Source: an uncultured Marvinbryantia sp. (lineage in GTDB: Bacteria > Bacillota > Clostridia > Lachnospirales > Lachnospiraceae). Taken from it: DNA of 9,248 nucleotides. The stretch is from NCBI GenBank assembly GCA_934373455.1, contig CAKRON010000100.1, positions 1 through 9,248 on the forward strand, in the 5' to 3' direction. Below are positions 5,571 to 9,248 of the stretch, piece after piece (position 1 is the stretch's first letter; each line of letters begins with the position of its first letter). A program made the position numbers and the translations under genes. The notes below the pieces were generated by a model. The model did not search any database. It saw only the letters and a program-made list of their open reading frames with translations, and was not told where the DNA came from.

Positions 5571-7210
5571 CTATTATATTTCTCCGTATCCAGCAATTTT
5601 TCTGATTTTGCTACTATAAGGGATACCGCCACATCTCCGGCAGAATTTACAGCAGTTCGGAACATTCCTAATAAGGAATCGATTCCCATTACCAGACTCA
5701 GTGCTTCTGCCGGAACTCCAATCTGTGTCAGGAGTACGGACAGACAGACCAGTCCGGCTCCTGGTATTCCCGGCGCACCGATGGAAAGAACTATGATCGA
5801 AAATATCATTGAAAACAGTTCGGATCCACCCATATGAATTCCAAAAACTTTAGCTAAAAACAATCCTGCTACTGCCATATATATACAGGAACCATCCATA
5901 TTTACTGTAGCTCCCAGAGGTATGGAAAATGAACATATTCTGGGAGATATTCCCAAACGCTGACACGATTTCATATTAAATGGCATTGCGGCATTGGAGG
6001 ATGCCAGACTAAAGCTCGCCATCATTGCAGATGCATGTTTTTTTAACAGAATGATCGGATTTAATCTGGTTGTGATAAATACTAATGCACAATAAACCAT
6101 TAACATAGCCGCCAGTGCCAATATGAATGTTCCGAAGAAGCTCATAATGGCCAGCAGCGTTTCTGTTCCTGTAAGCATAACGAGAGACGTCATGGAACAT
6201 AATACAGCCAGTGGTATAAGTTTTACAATCAGAGTGGTAATTTTCAAAAATAACATATTAAAGGCTTCAAAAAGGTTCTTCAAACTTTTTGAATAATCAC
6301 CGATCATTCCAACTGCCACACCGGAAATAATTGCAATAAAAATAATTTGCAGCATATCCGCTTCCAAAAATGGTTTTACAATATTCGATGGTACGATATT
6401 TACAACGGTATCTAACAATGAAATATTTGTACTGCCGGCAGTCTCAATCGTCTTAGAGGCGGCATCTGTTACATACTGAGAAAGAGATGCATCACCCGGC
6501 TGTATCAGTCCAAACACACCAATACCGACAAGTACTGCCAGAAGTGTGGTAAAAAGATACATTCCCATCACTTTCAGACCGATTTTCCCCAAATCCTGAA
6601 TACTGTCAAATTGAGACAGACAGGTAACGATAGAAAAGAATACCACCGGACCAACAATCATCTTTAATGCGTTTAAAAACATTATTTTTACAGGTGTCAG
6701 TAAGTACTCGTTTAGCATATTCTGGGCAGATGCTGATAATAATAACTTTAAAGCAATTCCTAAAATAATAGAAAACAGCATTGCGCCCAATGTCAAATAA
6801 AGCTGCATTCGCTCGGAACGTTTTACGATCAGGCGTATGGTGTTTTGATGTAGTTTATTTTTATATTGAAATATATCTGACTGAGAACGAATAATCAGAT
6901 TTCGGATGGTTGCCTCTGCGTCGCCGCTTACTCCGTCAAAATCCATATCACCTGTCAATATGCTCTCTTCTGATATATCAAAGGTTTCACCACGCGCACT
7001 TATATTTAGAGAAATGTTACCAAATAGCTTCTTAAACACGATCTCTATATTTTCATGCTCTTTTGTATGACTCATCATACATACAATACTTTCTTCTGCC
7101 ATAAGCATGGTCATTGTGGCTTCTCTGCTTTTGAGATTATATTTTTTTAACTCGTCTTCCACATATTGTAATGCTTTCCCAAGTTCCTCTCTGTTATTCC
7201 GTATAATCAT
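5567..7210 (-). CDS. SDF-family dicarboxylate/amino-acid:cation symporter with N-terminal degenerate HATPase-like domain
   Basis: The product is 547 residues; the ATG at 7210 has GGAG 8 nt upstream. Residues about 135-540 are a full-length SDF/DAACS (GltP/DctA) secondary transporter that would bring acidic substrates across the membrane with cations. Visible hallmarks are the HP1 serine region SLASSNAAMP (401-410), the cation-site motif NMDGS (437-441), HP2 GAPGIPGAG (478-486), and TM8 with D511, R518, N522 and D526. At the position of GltPh Asp394, which contacts the substrate amino group, there is G515. This suggests a dicarboxylate or other non-standard substrate, an inference. Residues 1-130 are extra compared with the roughly 420-residue family norm. 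They align by eye with the adjacent RsbW-like kinase, including the C-terminal segment, but the N-box Asn is C44, the G1 Asp is A72 and the glycine-rich G2 box is missing. The domain should be cytosolic and unable to bind ATP normally. It is the third gene of the cassette. Confidence 0.93.
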   Translation of the reverse strand: MIIRNNREELGKALQYVEDELKKYNLKSREATMTMLMAEESIVCMMSHTKEHENIEIVFKKLFGNISLNISARGETFDISEESILTGDMDFDGVSGDAEATIRNLIIRSQSDIFQYKNKLHQNTIRLIVKRSERMQLYLTLGAMLFSIILGIALKLLLSASAQNMLNEYLLTPVKIMFLNALKMIVGPVVFFSIVTCLSQFDSIQDLGKIGLKVMGMYLFTTLLAVLVGIGVFGLIQPGDASLSQYVTDAASKTIETAGSTNISLLDTVVNIVPSNIVKPFLEADMLQIIFIAIISGVAVGMIGDYSKSLKNLFEAFNMLFLKITTLIVKLIPLAVLCSMTSLVMLTGTETLLAIMSFFGTFILALAAMLMVYCALVFITTRLNPIILLKKHASAMMASFSLASSNAAMPFNMKSCQRLGISPRICSFSIPLGATVNMDGSCIYMAVAGLFLAKVFGIHMGGSELFSMIFSIIVLSIGAPGIPGAGLVCLSVLLTQIGVPAEALSLVMGIDSLLGMFRTAVNSAGDVAVSLIVAKSEKLLDTEKYNS

Positions 7211-7228
7211 TCGTCTTTCTCCAATTTC

Positions 7229-7636
7229 TTACAGTTTTTTTTTCATCCATAATCTGTTTTGCTTATTTATGTATTCATATTTTATTTCATCCATATTCCT
7301 CTTAACCAGATAAATGCCAAGACCACCGATGTTTCTTTCTTCTGAGGATAACGTGATGTCTGGATCTTCTGTTTCCAGTGGATTATAAGGAATACCATTG
7401 TCTGTAAATGTCAGACAGATTGCCTTCGGTGTATTTTGGAACTCCACGCTGACTGTTACAGTTCCAACAGAGTCTTTGTATGCATAATGACAAATATTTC
7501 CAAATATTTCATCAATCACAATATGTATCTGTATTTTGGACTTCATGGGGCAATCTATTTCCTCCAGAAGATCATCTACAAACGCTGTTACTGTATTTAT
7601 ATTTTCGATTAAGGCATTTATGGTTATCTCTTTCAC
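7229..7636 (-). CDS. RsbW/SpoIIAB-like ATP-binding protein (anti-sigma-type serine kinase)
   Basis: A 135-residue cytosolic GHKL/HATPase_c_2 protein. It starts at GTG (7636-7634) with GGAGGAG 6 nt upstream and lies only 3 nt after the phosphatase stop codon, so the two are translationally coupled. The nucleotide-binding boxes look intact: N-box DEIFGNICHYAY with E43 and N47, G1 box TDNGIPYNP with D79 and G81, and G2 box GGLGIYLVK (104-112). The length is typical for RsbW/SpoIIAB/BtrW proteins, which phosphorylate a serine or threonine on an STAS-domain partner and bind a target protein, often a sigma factor. No sigma factor or STAS protein is encoded in the window. Its neighbours are a PP2C phosphatase and a transporter bearing a degenerate copy of the same fold, so the transporter is a plausible target (inference). 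Confidence 0.92.
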   Translation of the reverse strand: MKEITINALIENINTVTAFVDDLLEEIDCPMKSKIQIHIVIDEIFGNICHYAYKDSVGTVTVSVEFQNTPKAICLTFTDNGIPYNPLETEDPDITLSSEERNIGGLGIYLVKRNMDEIKYEYINKQNRLWMKKKL

Positions 7637-7639
7637 AGG

Positions 7640-9248
7640 TTACTCCTCCATTTTTCTTGTATACTCCAGACACAGCATGGTGATATCATCAAACTGATCG
7701 TTGTCGCCGACAAAAGCATCAATATCTGCCTTCACAAGTTCCAATATTTTTTCAGGGTTGCATGTCTGACATTGTTGATTCAGAATATGGTGCAATCTGT
7801 CCATTCCATACAGTTGATGTTCTTTATCCATGGCTTCGGTTACACCATCTGTATATAGAAATACTTTGTCCTCTATATGCAACTGAATCATCTGTTCTTT
7901 GTATCTGATATTTTCCATGCCTGCTAATACAAAGCCGGGACGAACTTTATATGCTTCGTATCCTTCGCTTTTACGGTAAATAAATGGCTTCTCATGTCCT
8001 GCATTTACATACCGGAATTCGCCTGTTACAAGATCCAGAACGCCTTCAAATGCGGTAATAAACATTCCGTTATCGTTTGATTCACACAAAATATTATTTA
8101 CTTCCGTGAAAACTTCTCCCAGATCACGACCAGGCTGGGTATGATCTTTTATCAGAGTTTTGCCGATTACCATAAATAATGCTGCCGGGACACCTTTTCC
8201 TGAAACATCTGCCATTACAATTGCAATATGCCTTTCATCTACCATAAAAAAATCATAGAAATCGCCGCCAACTTCTTTGGCTGGTGTCATAGTTGCATAA
8301 ATATCTAATTCATTCCTGTCTGGAAATGCCGGAAAAATACATGGCAACATGGAGGACTGAATATGTGTTGCAACATTAAGTTCTGTACCAATGCGTTCCT
8401 TTTCAGCAGTGACAGCAGTCAGATTTCCAATGTAATCCTCCAGTTTTTTCAGCATAGCATTAAAAGAATTTCCAAGATCTTCTATTTCATCTTTTGTGCT
8501 GATAACAATCTCCTGTTTTTTAAAATTTCCAGATTTAATAATTTCGGTAGTAAATCTGGAAAGTTTTTCTATCGGAGTTAACACCATCCATTTCATTAAC
8601 ATCATATATAACAGCAATGCAACACATATGATAGTGCATGAAATTCCAAGCATCTTATACAGAAAAGAACTTAAATGGTCACGAACTGCCTGCATATCTA
8701 AAATGTATTGTATTTCGGCAATTGCCTCACCTTGTTCGTCCAGAATCGGAGAAACAGCCGTATAATTGTATCCGTAACTGTTGTCTGTTACAATTGGCTT
8801 ATCCGTACCGCTGTTTTCGGCATACAGGTTCCATACATAATAATATTTTTGCAAATCTTTTTCATCGTATGCTGCGTCTGTGTATAATACATCTGTTCCA
8901 TAGGTCAATTTATTCGCAGGATTATCACCCATTTCCGGTACACATGTGTCAATATAAAAAGTTACACTGTCTTCATCTGGAATTACCAATGACAGATATG
9001 TAATGTCTCCGTCTTTCTTTAAAGTGTTCAACATAGATTCCACATGGCTGTACACCTTACTGTCCTCACCGCCAGGTTCAATAATCGCACGTACATCCTC
9101 TATATCCAGCATAGTTGCCACACTTTTGCTCCCACTGACGACTCTCTGAGCATACATTTCTTCCAGATACTCTTTGGAAGACAGATAACTGAACAGAGAA
9201 ATCGTAACCGTTAAAGCGACACCCAGCACACCTAAAGACAATACAAAT
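7640..9248 (-). CDS. Membrane RsbU-like SpoIIE/PP2C protein phosphatase with sensor and HAMP domains (5' end cut by window)
   Basis: The frame is open to the right edge. The TTG at 9241 is unlikely to be the start, because the hydrophobic helix continues upstream (F-V-L-S-L-G), so a few N-terminal residues are missing. Numbering from that TTG: a membrane helix at 1-20, an extracytoplasmic sensor of Cache-like size at about 21-192, a second helix at about 193-219, HAMP at about 215-270, a coiled linker, then the SpoIIE/PP2C phosphatase at about 290-530. The metal-binding motifs are complete: GGDFYD (325-330), ADVSGKG (344-350), NAGHEKP (413-419), YTDGVTEA (463-470) and FDDIT (517-521). Such proteins dephosphorylate an STAS phosphoprotein in response to a signal, opposing an RsbW kinase, which is the next gene. 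The sensor ligand is unknown; a nutrient or the transporter's substrate would fit the context. Confidence 0.93.
   Translation of the reverse strand, partial: FVLSLGVLGVALTVTISLFSYLSSKEYLEEMYAQRVVSGSKSVATMLDIEDVRAIIEPGGEDSKVYSHVESMLNTLKKDGDITYLSLVIPDEDSVTFYIDTCVPEMGDNPANKLTYGTDVLYTDAAYDEKDLQKYYYVWNLYAENSGTDKPIVTDNSYGYNYTAVSPILDEQGEAIAEIQYILDMQAVRDHLSSFLYKMLGISCTIICVALLLYMMLMKWMVLTPIEKLSRFTTEIIKSGNFKKQEIVISTKDEIEDLGNSFNAMLKKLEDYIGNLTAVTAEKERIGTELNVATHIQSSMLPCIFPAFPDRNELDIYATMTPAKEVGGDFYDFFMVDERHIAIVMADVSGKGVPAALFMVIGKTLIKDHTQPGRDLGEVFTEVNNILCESNDNGMFITAFEGVLDLVTGEFRYVNAGHEKPFIYRKSEGYEAYKVRPGFVLAGMENIRYKEQMIQLHIEDKVFLYTDGVTEAMDKEHQLYGMDRLHHILNQQCQTCNPEKILELVKADIDAFVGDNDQFDDITMLCLEYTRKMEE
7643..7649 (-). 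promoter_or_regulatory. Ribosome binding site deciding the GTG start of the kinase gene
   Basis: The minus strand reads GGAGGAG here, 6 nt before the GTG at 7636. It is made from the last codons of the phosphatase gene, which supports translational coupling and balanced amounts of phosphatase and kinase. Confidence 0.75.

Noticed and set aside
8363..9003. Several plus-strand open frames of 70-120 codons
   Set aside because: All are antisense to the well-supported phosphatase gene and have no domain signal.

Overview
The window reads like low-GC Firmicutes DNA, most likely a gut clostridium of the Lachnospiraceae type. The reasons are its base composition, strong AGGAGG-like ribosome sites, frequent TTG/GTG starts, and the presence of the clostridial pair of a TIGR03960-like radical SAM protein followed by a TIGR03936/DUF2344 protein. 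This taxonomic call is an inference. All eight genes I can support lie on the minus strand, so the window reads right to left.

Right part (9248 to 5567): a tightly packed three-gene cassette. First is a membrane-anchored RsbU-like phosphatase (extracytoplasmic sensor, HAMP, SpoIIE/PP2C domain; its extreme 5' end is off the window). After a 3-nt gap comes a small RsbW/SpoIIAB-like ATPase/kinase with intact nucleotide-binding boxes. After an 18-nt gap comes a dicarboxylate/amino-acid:cation symporter (SDF/GltP-DctA family) carrying an unusual cytosolic N-terminal domain of about 130 residues. By eye that domain aligns with the neighbouring kinase over its whole length but has lost the ATP-binding residues. 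I infer that a partner-switching circuit is wired to a transporter, not to a sigma factor. This is the most interesting system in the window.

Middle (5566 to 3938): a promoter region with a 15-bp tandem repeat and a palindrome over the -10 box leads into two co-directional genes, 30 nt apart. One encodes an exported protein of unknown function; the other encodes a lipoprotein with short D-x-D-G repeats and a C-terminal membrane helix.

Next (3787 to 2570): a stand-alone AAA/STAND-like ATPase with a probable C-terminal winged helix. It has its own promoter and a clean intrinsic terminator.

Left part (2548 to 1): a near-consensus promoter (TTGAAC, 17 bp, TATAAT) drives the radical SAM gene, which overlaps by 17 nt the TTG-started DUF2344 gene that runs off the left edge. 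In many clostridia this pair precedes ribonuclease G/E and ribosomal L21/L27 genes; those would lie beyond position 1. I see no rRNA, tRNA, insertion sequence, CRISPR array or att site.
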